Of a DNA stretch of 64,000 nucleotides, positions 39,625 to 49,067 are shown piece by piece. Position 1 is the stretch's first letter. Each line of letters opens with the position of its first letter. The notes beneath the pieces were generated by a model, which worked only from the letters and a program-made list of their open reading frames with translations, did not search any database and was not told the DNA's origin. Origin of the DNA: Prado023 sp963714995 (GTDB taxonomy: Bacteria; Actinomycetota; Actinomycetes; S36-B12; CAIYMF01). The stretch spans positions 1-64,000 of the forward strand of contig CAVQQP010000019.1 of assembly GCA_963714995.1 (NCBI GenBank), read 5' to 3'. The translations under genes were made by a program, and so were the position numbers.

Positions 39625-40620
39625 GTGGAGAGCCTCATCATCGCCGGCGTTCTGGTGCTCATCGCCATGCTCGTCGTCTTCAGCACCATCAAGATCATCC
39701 CGCAGGCCCAGGCGGGGATCGTGGAGCGGCTCGGGCGCTACCAGCGGACCCTCGACCCGGGGCTGACCCTCATCATCCCGTTCATCGACCGCCTGCGGCC
39801 CCTGATCGACCTGCGCGAGCAGGTGGTCTCGTTCGCCCCGCAGCCGGTGATCACCTCCGACAACCTGGTGGTGAGCATCGACTCGGTCATCTACTTCCAG
39901 GTCACCGACGCCAAGGCCGCCACCTACGAGATCCAGAGCTACCTGCAGGGCGTCGAGCAGCTGACGGTCACGACCCTGCGCAACGTGGTCGGATCCCTGG
40001 ACCTCGAGGAGACCCTCACCAGCCGTGACAACATCAACGCCCAGCTGCGTGGGGTCCTCGACGAGGCCACCGGCAAGTGGGGGATCCGCGTGAACCGCGT
40101 GGAGCTCAAGGCGATCGACCCGCCGGCCAGCGTGCAGCAGTCGATGGAGAAGCAGATGCGCGCCGATCGCGACAAGCGCGCAGCGATCCTGTCGGCTGAG
40201 GGCAGCAAGCAGGCGGCGATCCTCGAGGCGGAGGGCGGCAGGACCGCCGCGATCCTCAAGGCCGAGGGACAGGCGCAGGCCCAGGTGCTGCGCGCGCAGG
40301 GTGAGGCCGAGGCGATCGCCAAGGTGTTCGACGCGATCAACTCCGGGCACGCCACCGACCAGGTGATGGCCTACCAGTACCTGCAGTCCCTGCCGCTGCT
40401 CGCGCAGGGGACGGCGAACAAGGTGTTCGTGATCCCGGCGGAGCTCTCCGGAGCGCTGGGTGCGGTCAGCCGCGCCTTCGCGCCGGGGGCTGGCGGAGGT
40501 CTCAGCACACCGCCAGGGCCAAGCGCCGCAGCACAGCCGAGCGCCGAGACCCTGGACGACATCATCGATGCCGACATCGTCGACGAGCCGCCCGCGACCG
40601 AGCCCCCTGCCACCGCCTGA
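39625..40620 (+). CDS. SPFH/band 7 (QmcA/paraslipin-type) membrane protein
   Basis: A 331-residue stomatin-like protein. One N-terminal membrane helix (about 4-22) is followed by the SPFH domain (IIPQAQAGIVERLGRYQRTLDPGL, VEQLTVTTLRNVVGSLDLEETLTSRDNIN) and an Ala/Glu-rich coiled coil (KQAAILEAEGGRTAAILKAEGQAQAQVL). A Pro/Ala-rich tail ends the protein. GTG 39625 follows GGGAGGG. It forms rings at the membrane in known relatives and is expected to bind the NfeD protein encoded just before. Confidence 0.93.
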   Translation: MESLIIAGVLVLIAMLVVFSTIKIIPQAQAGIVERLGRYQRTLDPGLTLIIPFIDRLRPLIDLREQVVSFAPQPVITSDNLVVSIDSVIYFQVTDAKAATYEIQSYLQGVEQLTVTTLRNVVGSLDLEETLTSRDNINAQLRGVLDEATGKWGIRVNRVELKAIDPPASVQQSMEKQMRADRDKRAAILSAEGSKQAAILEAEGGRTAAILKAEGQAQAQVLRAQGEAEAIAKVFDAINSGHATDQVMAYQYLQSLPLLAQGTANKVFVIPAELSGALGAVSRAFAPGAGGGLSTPPGPSAAAQPSAETLDDIIDADIVDEPPATEPPATA

Positions 40621-40626
40621 CCTGCG

Positions 40627-41421
40627 GTGCTCGACCCGGCAGTGGTCGCGGACCCCGACGACCCGCGGGTCCGCGACTTCACCGCACTCACCGATGTCGC
40701 GGCTCGTTCCGTCCGCGAGCCCGCCGAGGGCCTGTTCATCGCCGAGGGCGCCAAGGTCATCGTGCGCGCCCTGGCCGCGGGCTACCGGCCGCGCTCGGTG
40801 CTCACCGAGCCCAAGTGGCTGCCCGACCTGGCGGCGAGCCTCGAGGGCAGCGGCGCCGAGGTCCTGCTGGCCGACCCGGACGTGCTGCGTGCCGTCACCG
40901 GGTACCGGGTCCACCGCGGCGCCCTGGCCTCGTTCGAGCGCCGCCCGCTGCCACCCCCGTCGGCCCTGCTGGCCGCCGCGCGGTTCGTGGTCGTCCTCGT
41001 CGACCTCGTCGACCACACGAACGTGGGTGCCATCTTCCGCAACGCCGCTGCGTTGGGCGCCGATGCCGTGCTGGTCACCCCAGGATGCGCCGATCCGCTC
41101 TACCGCCGGTCGGTGAAGGTGTCGATGGGCACCGTCCTCGCCGTCCCCTGGACGCGCACCGGCGCCGACCCGCTGGCAGACCTGGCCGGATTCACCACGA
41201 TCGCCCTGACTCCCGCCCCCGACGCCCTCGACGTCGACGACGTGGCGCCCGACACCGACCGGCGCGCGGTCCTGCTCGGCACTGAGGGCGACGGGCTCTC
41301 CGGGGCGGTCGCCGCCCGGGCTGATCGACGCGTGCGGATCCCGATGTCGGGCGGCGTGGACTCGCTGAACGTGGCCGCCGCGAGCGCCATCGCCCTGCAC
41401 TGCCTGCGGCCACGCCGCTGA
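40627..41421 (+). CDS. TrmH/SpoU-family RNA 2'-O-methyltransferase
   Basis: A 264-residue enzyme. The substrate-binding domain (about 1-100) has RSVREPAEGLFIAEGAKVIVRAL, and the SpoU domain has motif 1 DHTNVGAIFRNAAALGADAV, motif 2 LLGTEGDGLS and motif 3 IPMSGGVDSLNVAAASAIAL, the knotted SAM site. It methylates a ribose in rRNA or tRNA; which nucleotide is unknown. GTG 40627 follows the SPFH stop by six bases, so it may share that transcript. Confidence 0.92.
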   Translation: MLDPAVVADPDDPRVRDFTALTDVAARSVREPAEGLFIAEGAKVIVRALAAGYRPRSVLTEPKWLPDLAASLEGSGAEVLLADPDVLRAVTGYRVHRGALASFERRPLPPPSALLAAARFVVVLVDLVDHTNVGAIFRNAAALGADAVLVTPGCADPLYRRSVKVSMGTVLAVPWTRTGADPLADLAGFTTIALTPAPDALDVDDVAPDTDRRAVLLGTEGDGLSGAVAARADRRVRIPMSGGVDSLNVAAASAIALHCLRPRR

Positions 41422-41498
41422 CCCGCTCGACGATCGATCCACGGATCCCGCCCGCTCGGAGCCATAATGTCGGCCACGCCGACTCCGGGGAGGAACCC

Positions 41499-43647
41499 AT
41501 GAGCACGCCACGAAGCAGCCGATGGTCCACAGTGCTGCTGACACTGGGGGCGATCGGGCTGTTCCTGACCGGGATCACCGGCTGGCTGAACGCCGCGGTG
41601 GTCAACGGTCAGAACTTCGCCGGGCTGGTGAACGAGGTCCGCCAGGATGAGGCGGTCAAGACCCAGATCGGCCAGACCGTCGCAACGGCCGCACTTGACG
41701 CGCAGCCGGACCTGATCGCCGTCGAGCCCGCCATCGCGGCCGGTGCCGCGGCCATCGCCGGAAGCCCGCTCCTGGACAGCGTGTTCACGCCGGCGATCCG
41801 GGAGTTCCACTCGGCGCTGACGCAGGAGGGCAGCGACTCGGCCGTCCTGAAGCTGGCCGACCTCGGCGCGACGGCGACGACGGCCCTCGAGAAGTTCGTC
41901 CCCCAGGCCGCCGACGTGATCCCCGACAACCTCAACGTCACACTGGCGGAGGTCGGGGGACAGGGCGGTATCGCCATGCAGATCATCCCGGTCGTCCAGA
42001 CGATGACGACGCTGGCCTGGGTGGTGCCGCTCGTCGCGCTCATCCTGATCGGCCTGGGGATCTGGCTGGCGCCCAGGCGGCGCCTGGCGCTGGTACGACT
42101 GGGCTGGTCGCTGCTGGTCGTCGCAGGGTTCCTCGGGCTCGTGGTCCTCGGCCTGAACGCCGCGGGCCTGGTCATCGATGACTCGACCCTGCAGGGTGCG
42201 GTGATCAGCGCCGCGCTGGCCATCTTCAGCGAGCCGCTGTCCCTGCGGTTCATCGCCATGGGCGTGGTGGGCGGGCTGCTCGTGGCCTCAGCCGGCGCGC
42301 TGCTGCCCCAGGTCGATGTCGGCGATCACGCGCGGTCCGTCGTCGGCATTGCCACCCGCCGCCCGCAGGCAACGGGATGGGCCGTCGCCCGGGCCCTCCT
42401 CGTGATCGCGGTGGGACTGCTGATCGTGCTCTTCCCGACGATCAGCTCCCAGGTCGTGGCCGTGGTGGCCGGTCTCGTGGTGCTGTTCTACGGCGTCACC
42501 GAGCTCGACATCATCGCGGAGCGCTCACGGGCTGAGGACGAGAAGGCGAGGGCCGCCGCCGGGGGGGCCGGGGGCGCGGAGCCACCCCGGCGACGCTCGG
42601 CGGTCCGCTGGCTGATCCCTGTCGCAGCCTCTGCGGTGGGGCTGCTGGTCCTCGGAGCCCTGATCATCCCGGGGAACCTGCCGCAGGACGACGACCTGCA
42701 GAGCGCCTCGGCGGTGAACACGACGGCCTGCAACGGCTTCGACGCCCTGTGCGACGTGCCCTTCGACCAGGTCGTCATCCCCGCGTCGCACAACTCCATG
42801 TCGATCGCGGACGGCACCTGGTTCCTGGCCGAGCAGCCGAAGGACATGGTCGAGTCACTCGACGACGGCATCCGGGGGCTGCTCGTGGACACCTGGTACG
42901 GCGAGCCCACCGCTGACGGGGGGGCGCTGACCTCGGAGAAGTCGGTGGCTGCTGCCGAGGCCGAGCTCACGGCCACCTACGGGGCCGACGTCGTCGCCTC
43001 CATCCGGCGCACCATCGACCGGGTGCGGCGCAGCGAGCCGGTCGGCCCCCCGGAGCCGTACTTCTGCCACACCGTGTGCGAGATCGGATCCGAACCGATG
43101 GCGCCGGTGATGCAGCGCCTGAACTCCTGGATGGACGCCCACCCGCGCGAGGTCGTGGTGCTGTTCATCCAGGACACCGTGACCCCGGCCGACACCGCGG
43201 CCGTCCTGGAGGAGGCGGGCCTGGCGGACAAGGCCTACGTGCACCCCGACGGCGCTCAGTGGCCGACGCTGCGCGAGATGATCGACTCCAACAAGCGGCT
43301 CGTCGTCCTGATGGAGAACCAGGGCGGCGGGGACCAGTACCCGTACCTGCACCAGGGCTTCGACCTCGTCCAGGACACCGAGTACACCTTCGACAGCGCC
43401 GCGGACTTCGACTGCTCGCTCAAGCGCGGCCAGCCCGACAGTCCGCTGTTCGCGGTCAACCACTGGCTGGCCAGCTTCAGCAAGCTGATCTCCAGTGCCG
43501 AGGAGGTCAACGTCTACGACGTGCTCAAGCCCCGGATCGACGAGTGCGAGATCGAGCGCGGGCGCACGCCGTCGCATGATCGCGGTCAACTGGTACGACC
43601 GCGGGGACCTGTTCCGCGTGGTCAACGAGCTCAACGGCGTGGGATAG
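41499..43647 (+). CDS. Multi-spanning membrane protein with PI-PLC-like domain, frameshifted at the end
   Basis: About 715 residues. One helix lies at 10-30, then an extracytoplasmic stretch (30-160), a block of helices (about 168-360: VVPLVALILIGLGIWL, LLVVAGFLGLVVLGL, ALLVIAVGLLIVLF, VVAVVAGLVVLFYG) and one more near 371-391 after a Pro/Arg loop. The C-terminal domain (about 400-700) has VVIPASHNSMSI (first catalytic His), GIRGLLVDTWYG, PYFCHTVCEIGS and HPREVVVLFIQD, typical of PI-specific phospholipase C-X-like enzymes. Near 43565 one extra base hides the true ending MIAVNWYDRGDLFRVVNELNG. It is probably an exported phosphodiester-cleaving enzyme; the substrate is unknown. ATG 41499 follows GGGGAGGA. 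Confidence 0.8.
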
Positions 43648-43671
43648 CAGCAGCCGGGATCAACCGGTCGG

Positions 43672-43685
43672 GCATCGGCCGATGC
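43672..43685. promoter_or_regulatory. 14-bp perfect palindrome upstream of pta
   Basis: GCATCGGCCGATGC is a perfect palindrome whose 3' edge lies 20 bases before the pta GTG. A CAGGAT box (43693-43698) seven bases before the GTG suggests a leaderless transcript, so the palindrome covers roughly -34 to -21, where a repressor or activator could act. It could instead be a terminator for the upstream gene. Confidence 0.4.
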
Positions 43686-43705
43686 GCCCTGACAGGATTG
43701 CGCTC

Positions 43706-45811
43706 GTGCGCGCCTTCTACCTGACCTCCGTCGAAGCTGCCAGTGGCAAGTCCGTCGTGGCGATCGGGCTCATGGAGACCCTGACCCGACGGGTGACCCG
43801 CGTGGGGTTCTTCCGCCCCGTGATCCGGTTCAGCGACCGGCTCGACAGCCAGATCGAGCTCATGCGCTCCCGCTACCGACTCGACCAGACCTACGACGAG
43901 TCCTACGGGGTCACCGGACGCGACACCCGGGACTTCGGCGGCGCCCATGTGGACCCGGCACTGGTCTCGCGGATCCTCGACCGGTTCCAGGCGCTGGCCT
44001 CACGCTGCGACTTCGTGCTCGTCGAGGGCACCGACTACCAGGGCGCGTCCAAGGCCTTCCAGTTCGCGCTGAACGCGGAGATCGCGTCCAACCTCGGTGC
44101 GACGGCCCTGATCTGCCTGTCCTCGGCCGAGCACCGACCCGACCAGGTGAACGCAGCCCTCACCGCCGCCATCGACGGGCTCGCCGATCGCGGGGTCCCG
44201 ACCATCGGCGCCTTCGTCAACCGGGTGATGCCGGGCGACTCCAGGGCGATGTCCGAGGCCGTCAAGGGCAGCTCGGTCCCGGTCTGGCTCCTGCCCGACA
44301 CACCGTCCCTGGGGTGGCCGACGATCCGCGAGATCGGCGTGGCCACCGGCGCGCGGATGATCGCCGGCACCGAGGAGGACCTCGGGCGGGCAGTGCCCGA
44401 TGTGAAGGTCGCCGCCATGAGCGTGCCGCGGCTGATGGACCGCCTGCGCGACGGAACCCTGGTCGTGACGCCCGGCGACCGCTCCGACGTGCAGATGGCC
44501 GCCTTCGCGACGCGGCAGTCCGACGCGATCCCCCCGGTCTCCGGGCTGCTGCTGACCGGGGGGCTGGCGCCCGACCCGACGATCCTGCGGTTCGCCCAGG
44601 GGATCAAGGACAAGGCCCTGCCGATCCTGCTCACCGACCTCGACACCTTCGAGACCGCGGCCGCGATCGCCGGTCTCCGGGCCGAGATCGCGCCCGAGGA
44701 CGCCGTCAAGATCACCGACGCCCTGAGCCTGTTCGAGGACAACGTCGACGCAGCCGAGCTCGAGGCCCGGGTCGAGGTGACGCGCTCCACGACCATGACC
44801 CCGATGATGTTCGAGCACCAGCTCATGGAGCGGGCCCGGTCCCAGCGCAAGCACATCGTCCTGCCCGAGGGTGAGGACGACCGGATCCTGCAGGCCGCCG
44901 ACCGGCTGCTGCGCCGCAACGTGGTGGACCTGACCATCCTCGGCCGGCCCGAGGCCCTCGCCGACCGGGCCCGGGTCCTGGGCCTGGACATCTCCGGGGC
45001 GGCGATCATCGATCCGCAGACCGACCCGCTGCGGGAGGAGTTCACCGACGACCTGTTCGAACTGCGCCAGTCCAAGGGCCTGGCCCGTGACGCGGCCTTC
45101 GACCTCGTGGCCGACGTGTCGTACTTCGGCACCATGATGGTCTGGAAGGGGCTGGCCGACGGGATGGTCTCCGGAGCGGCGCACACCACCGCCCACACCA
45201 TCCGGCCCGCCCTGCAGATCATCAAGACCTCCCCGGGCGTCTCGATCGTGTCCAGCGTGTTCTTCATGGCCCTGGAGGACCACGTGCTGGTCTACGGGGA
45301 CTGCGCGGTCAACCCCGACCCGAACGCCGAGCAACTGGCCGACATCGCGATCTCCTCGGCGCACACGGCCGCGGGCTTCGGGATCGAGCCGCGGATCGCG
45401 ATGCTCAGCTACTCGACCGGCTCCTCGGGATCCGGGGCCGAGGTCGAGAAGGTGCGCCAGGCCACCGAGATCGTGCGCCAACGGGCCCCGGAGCTGCTCG
45501 TGGAGGGCCCGATCCAGTACGACGCAGCAGTCGACGCCTCCGTGGCGCAGTCCAAGCTGCCCGGCTCCGAGGTGGCCGGCCGCGCGACGGTGTTCATCTT
45601 CCCGGACCTCAACACCGGCAACAACACGTACAAGGCGGTCCAGCGCTCGGCCAACGCCGTGGCGATCGGCCCGGTGCTGCAGGGCCTGCGACTGCCCGTG
45701 AACGACCTGTCCCGCGGCGCACTGGTCGAGGACATCATCAACACCGTCGTGATCACCGCCGTCCAGGCCCAACAGGTGACCGCAGGCTCGTCAGAGGAAG
45801 GTGGGCAATGA
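43706..45811 (+). CDS. pta: Phosphate acetyltransferase, long form
   Basis: A 702-residue Pta converting acetyl-CoA and phosphate to acetyl phosphate. An N-terminal dethiobiotin-synthetase-like P-loop domain (LTSVEAASGKSVVAIGLMETL) leads to a DRTGG domain (about 220-330). The catalytic PTA_PTB domain (about 365-695) has KHIVLPEGEDDRILQAADRLL, GMVSGAAHTTAHTIRPALQIIK, LSYSTGSSGSGAEVEKVRQAT and FPDLNTGNNTYKAVQRSANA. The frame starts further upstream, but GTG 43706 fits the CAGGAT box and the P-loop start. The stop overlaps ackA (ATGA), so the two are coupled. Confidence 0.95.
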   Translation: MRAFYLTSVEAASGKSVVAIGLMETLTRRVTRVGFFRPVIRFSDRLDSQIELMRSRYRLDQTYDESYGVTGRDTRDFGGAHVDPALVSRILDRFQALASRCDFVLVEGTDYQGASKAFQFALNAEIASNLGATALICLSSAEHRPDQVNAALTAAIDGLADRGVPTIGAFVNRVMPGDSRAMSEAVKGSSVPVWLLPDTPSLGWPTIREIGVATGARMIAGTEEDLGRAVPDVKVAAMSVPRLMDRLRDGTLVVTPGDRSDVQMAAFATRQSDAIPPVSGLLLTGGLAPDPTILRFAQGIKDKALPILLTDLDTFETAAAIAGLRAEIAPEDAVKITDALSLFEDNVDAAELEARVEVTRSTTMTPMMFEHQLMERARSQRKHIVLPEGEDDRILQAADRLLRRNVVDLTILGRPEALADRARVLGLDISGAAIIDPQTDPLREEFTDDLFELRQSKGLARDAAFDLVADVSYFGTMMVWKGLADGMVSGAAHTTAHTIRPALQIIKTSPGVSIVSSVFFMALEDHVLVYGDCAVNPDPNAEQLADIAISSAHTAAGFGIEPRIAMLSYSTGSSGSGAEVEKVRQATEIVRQRAPELLVEGPIQYDAAVDASVAQSKLPGSEVAGRATVFIFPDLNTGNNTYKAVQRSANAVAIGPVLQGLRLPVNDLSRGALVEDIINTVVITAVQAQQVTAGSSEEGGQ

Positions 45812-47025
45812 TCGTCCTGGTCGTGAACGCCGGCTCGTCGTCGCTGAAGTACCAGCTCGTGGACACCGAGTCCGAGGTCGTCTGGGCCACCGGCCTGGTC
45901 GAGCGGATCGGTGAGGACGAGTCCCCAGTCATGCACCGCAGCCGCATCCGGGGGGGTGCGCAGTCCGACCTCGTCGAGTGGACCAGCACGCAGACCATCG
46001 CCGACCACAGCGAGGCCTTCGAGGCGCTGACGGAGGCCTTCGCGCGGACCGGCGCGGTGTCCGAGGTCGGCGAGCTCGCCGGGGTCGGCCATCGGGCCGT
46101 CCAGGGTGCGGACCAGTTCAGCGAGCCGACCATCGTGACGCCAGAGGTCATCGACGTGATCCGCGAGCTGATCCCGCTCGCGCCCCTGCACAACCCGGCG
46201 ACGGTCGCGGGCCTCGAGTCGGCGATGGCTGCGTTCCCGGATGTCCCGCACGTCGCGGTGTTCGACACCGCCTTCCACTCCACCATCCCGGCCGCCGCCT
46301 ACACCTACGCCATCGACCAGTCCGTGGCCCGGCAGCACAAGATCCGCCGGTACGGCTTCCACGGCACCTCGCACAAGTACGTGACCGCGAAGGCTGCGGA
46401 GGTGCTCGGCAAGCCCGTGGGCTCCGTCGACCTGGTCACCCTGCACCTGGGCAACGGCGCCTCGGCCTGCGCCGTCCGCGGTGGGCGCAGCGTCGAGACC
46501 TCGATGGGCCTCACCCCCCTCGAGGGCCTGGTGATGGGCACCCGGTCCGGCGACATCGACCCGGCCCTGGTGTTCCACCTCATGTCGACCGCGGGCATGT
46601 CCACCGCAGAGGTCGACACGATGCTCAACAAGCGCAGCGGCCTGATGGGCCTCTGCGGGCAGAACGACCTGCGCGAGGTGCATCGGCTCGCCGCCGAGGG
46701 CCATGCCGACGCCGACCTGGCACTGGCCGTCTACGTCCACCGGATCCGCAAGTACCTCGGGGCCTACCTCGCCGTCCTCGGCCGCGCTGACGCGATCGTG
46801 TTCACCGCCGGCGTGGGCGAGAACGACCCGGAGATCCGACGTCGCGTGATCGCCGGGCTGGAGATGATCGGGGTGGCCATCGACACCGAGCGCAACGCCA
46901 CCGTGCGCGGCAGCTCGGTGCCCGTGGACCTGTCGTTCCGCGGTGCCCCGATCCGGGTCCTGGTCGTGCCGACGAACGAGGAGCTCGAGATCGCCCGGCA
47001 GACAGCGACCGCCGTCGCGGGGTAG
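45808..47025 (+). CDS. ackA: Acetate kinase
   Basis: A 405-residue ASKHA-fold kinase making ATP and acetate from acetyl phosphate. IVLVVNAGSSSLKYQLVD (1-19) holds the N-terminal phosphate loop; HNPATVAGLESAMA and FDTAFHSTIPAAAYTYAI (catalytic Asp), HGTSHKYVTAKAAEVL, VTLHLGNGASACAVRGG and FTAGVGENDPEIRRRV (adenosine site) are all intact. It follows pta with a 4-bp overlap. Together with PFOR at 20.8 kb it completes pyruvate-to-acetate fermentation. Confidence 0.97.
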   Translation: MIVLVVNAGSSSLKYQLVDTESEVVWATGLVERIGEDESPVMHRSRIRGGAQSDLVEWTSTQTIADHSEAFEALTEAFARTGAVSEVGELAGVGHRAVQGADQFSEPTIVTPEVIDVIRELIPLAPLHNPATVAGLESAMAAFPDVPHVAVFDTAFHSTIPAAAYTYAIDQSVARQHKIRRYGFHGTSHKYVTAKAAEVLGKPVGSVDLVTLHLGNGASACAVRGGRSVETSMGLTPLEGLVMGTRSGDIDPALVFHLMSTAGMSTAEVDTMLNKRSGLMGLCGQNDLREVHRLAAEGHADADLALAVYVHRIRKYLGAYLAVLGRADAIVFTAGVGENDPEIRRRVIAGLEMIGVAIDTERNATVRGSSVPVDLSFRGAPIRVLVVPTNEELEIARQTATAVAG

Positions 47026-47136
47026 TGGCTGCGCGCCCCCCTTGTGACGTGTTTGTGACGCAAGTGGGAGGTGACTTCCATGGACACCGCGGGTGCGCCG
47101 GGGTCAGTCTTGGGCCACAGGCGGAAGGAGCCCACC

Positions 47137-47586
47137 ATGACGGCGATCACCCCCGACACCATCGACGGCACATACCTGCGAGTCATCACGTTCTCGAGCG
47201 TCCAGTCACGGCTCACGCAGCTGCTCGAGGGGCATCGTGGCATGGCGTCCTGGTGGGTCGAACTCGCCCGTCAGCTCGACGACCTGGCCGATGCGGTCCG
47301 CCGCGAGCCGGGCGACCTCGTGGACGCCGAGGGATTCACCGAGCAGCTGCGCGACGACGCGCCGCACCTGATGAGTCGCTGGATGCGGATGTCGGCGGAG
47401 CGCGACGGGCTCTACCACGCCGTGGCCGACGTGCGCCTCCAGGTCGGCCGCGACGCCGGCGATCCCACGGCGGTCGAGACCGTCAGCCGTTCGATCCGGG
47501 ACCTGCTCGCCAGGGCCCGCCGGTTCCAGGAGCGGACCACCGAGGTGCTGCTCGACGCCTACGAGCGGGACCTCGGCGGGGAGTAG
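47137..47586 (+). CDS. Helical protein of unknown function
   Basis: A 149-residue soluble, mostly alpha-helical, charged protein (MASWWVELARQLDDLADAVRREPGDLVDAEGF, MSRWMRMSAERDGLYHAVADVRLQVG and a C-terminal helix to ERDLGGE). ATG 47137 follows GAAGGAG, so the longer frame start is rejected. No family is recognised. It sits 111 bases after ackA with its own ribosome binding site; a separate promoter is likely. Confidence 0.7.
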   Translation: MTAITPDTIDGTYLRVITFSSVQSRLTQLLEGHRGMASWWVELARQLDDLADAVRREPGDLVDAEGFTEQLRDDAPHLMSRWMRMSAERDGLYHAVADVRLQVGRDAGDPTAVETVSRSIRDLLARARRFQERTTEVLLDAYERDLGGE

Positions 47587-47611
47587 GGAACGGAGCAGGG
47601 AACGACCCAGT

Positions 47612-48307
47612 TCAGCTCAGGCCGTGCGTGTCGACTGCCCTGTCGATCAACCGCTGGAAGGCCTTGCGCCCTGACGCCGAGAGATGGACGCGGTCGGCCA
47701 CGAACCACTCGGGATGGCCCGCGCTGTGCGCATGCCAGTCGATGATCCGCACGCGCTTGGCCGCGTAGCTGGCATCGCAGGCCTGGAGGGTGCGGAGGTT
47801 CCCCTCCTCCCAGCTGCGCGGCACGCGAGCGGTCACCAGGAACACCCGCCGGTACTTCCCGGCCGTGGTGACCACCGACCGACAGGCACTCAGCGACACC
47901 GTGCCGTTCGTGCCCAGCTCGACGACGAGGTTCCTGGGGAGCTTGGACCCGAAGCTGCGCACGATCCCAGGTGCGGTGCTGAACTGCCGGCCCACCTTGG
48001 CATGCACCCGGAATCCCTGGGCGCTCATCCACGGGGTCACGCTCACCATGAGGGAGTCGCCGACGGCGAGCCGACCGCGCGGACCCGCAGCCTTGGGGGC
48101 GCTGGCAGCGACAGCCACCTGCTCCACGGAGACCGTCGATGGCTCCGCGGACTGGTCATCGGAGGGAGCGGCCGCAGCAGTGGGTTCCGAGGAGGGAGCG
48201 GCGGACGCATCGTCGGCAACCGCCTGCCCGGGCAGCATCAGGCCTGCAGCAAGCAGCGCAGCGGTCAGGGCCGCCCCGAAGCGCACGCTCCGTTCACCTC
48301 TGGTCAC
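47612..48307 (-). CDS. Secreted SGNH-hydrolase-fold protein
   Basis: A 231-residue protein. GTG 48307 (CAGACT seven bases upstream) opens a signal peptide (VRFGAALTAALLAAGLMLPGQAVADD), followed by a Ser/Pro/Ala-rich linker (about 35-75). The catalytic part carries LAVGDSLMVSVTPWM (nucleophile Ser), VVELGTNGTVSL (block III) and DRVHLSASGRKAF (Asp/His dyad), the layout of secreted SGNH esterase or O-acetyltransferase-linked domains. It may deacetylate or transfer acyl groups in the envelope; substrate not known. The frame extends upstream, but that part belongs to no recognisable protein. Confidence 0.85.
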   Translation of the reverse strand: MTRGERSVRFGAALTAALLAAGLMLPGQAVADDASAAPSSEPTAAAAPSDDQSAEPSTVSVEQVAVAASAPKAAGPRGRLAVGDSLMVSVTPWMSAQGFRVHAKVGRQFSTAPGIVRSFGSKLPRNLVVELGTNGTVSLSACRSVVTTAGKYRRVFLVTARVPRSWEEGNLRTLQACDASYAAKRVRIIDWHAHSAGHPEWFVADRVHLSASGRKAFQRLIDRAVDTHGLS

Positions 48308-48412
48308 GCTGTGCAGTCTGCCACGGGCGACACGCGGAGTAAAGACCGAGAGTTCCCGCACTGTCGGTGAGGTGTGCAGTAACATTCGCGCGCCCGGCCA
48401 GAGGAGAGCGCG

Positions 48413-49066
48413 ATGCAGTCCGAGACGATCGTCAGGCAGTTGCGCAACCCGGCCTCGGCGGCGGTGGCGGGCATCATCTTCTCCGTCATCCTGATCGTGG
48501 TCCTCGTCCAGCTCCACGCCTCCGTGCCCGCCGGCCGGCCGTCGACCGACTGGCTGACCGACGAGGACCGTCGTCAGGGAGTGCAGGTGGCTGTCGGCCT
48601 CATCCCGTTCGCCGGCATCGCCTTCCTGTGGTTCATCGGGGTGATCCGCACCCGGCTCGGCGAGCGTGAGGACAAGCTCTTCGCGACGGTGTTCCTGGGC
48701 TCGGGGCTGCTCTTCGTCGCGCTGCTGTTCCTGGCCGGCGCCATCCTGGCCACGCTGCTGACCCTGTTCGCCCGCGGCATCCCCGTGCAGGCGGACTCCA
48801 TGCTCCTGCTCGTGGTGTTCACGAAGTCCCTGATGGGGATGTTCGGCGCACGGATGGCCGCGGTGTTCACCATCTCGGTCTCGTCCGTGGGGATGCGGAC
48901 CGGCATCCTTCCCAAGTGGCTGGCTGCGACCGGCTACCTCACCGGGGTCATCCTGCTGCTGTCCCCGCCCCTGTCGAACTGGACCCAGTTGCTCTTCCCG
49001 ACCTGGGTGCTGCTGTTCAGCGGCTACATCCTGGTCGCCTCGCGCCACCAGCCCGCAGCGCAGTGA
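48413..49066 (+). CDS. Four-helix membrane protein of unknown function
   Basis: A 217-residue protein with helices at about 17-37 (AAVAGIIFSVILIVVLVQL), 61-80, 90-118 and two short ones near the C-terminus (182-212). A loop after helix 1 is polar. ATG 48413 follows GAGGAGA. The fold and family are not recognised. It is divergent from the SGNH gene by 105 bases. Confidence 0.75.
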   Translation: MQSETIVRQLRNPASAAVAGIIFSVILIVVLVQLHASVPAGRPSTDWLTDEDRRQGVQVAVGLIPFAGIAFLWFIGVIRTRLGEREDKLFATVFLGSGLLFVALLFLAGAILATLLTLFARGIPVQADSMLLLVVFTKSLMGMFGARMAAVFTISVSSVGMRTGILPKWLAATGYLTGVILLLSPPLSNWTQLLFPTWVLLFSGYILVASRHQPAAQ

Positions 49067-49067
49067 C

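Noticed and set aside
39148..41544. 798-residue minus-strand frame
   Set aside because: Spans four well-defined plus-strand genes and has shadow composition.
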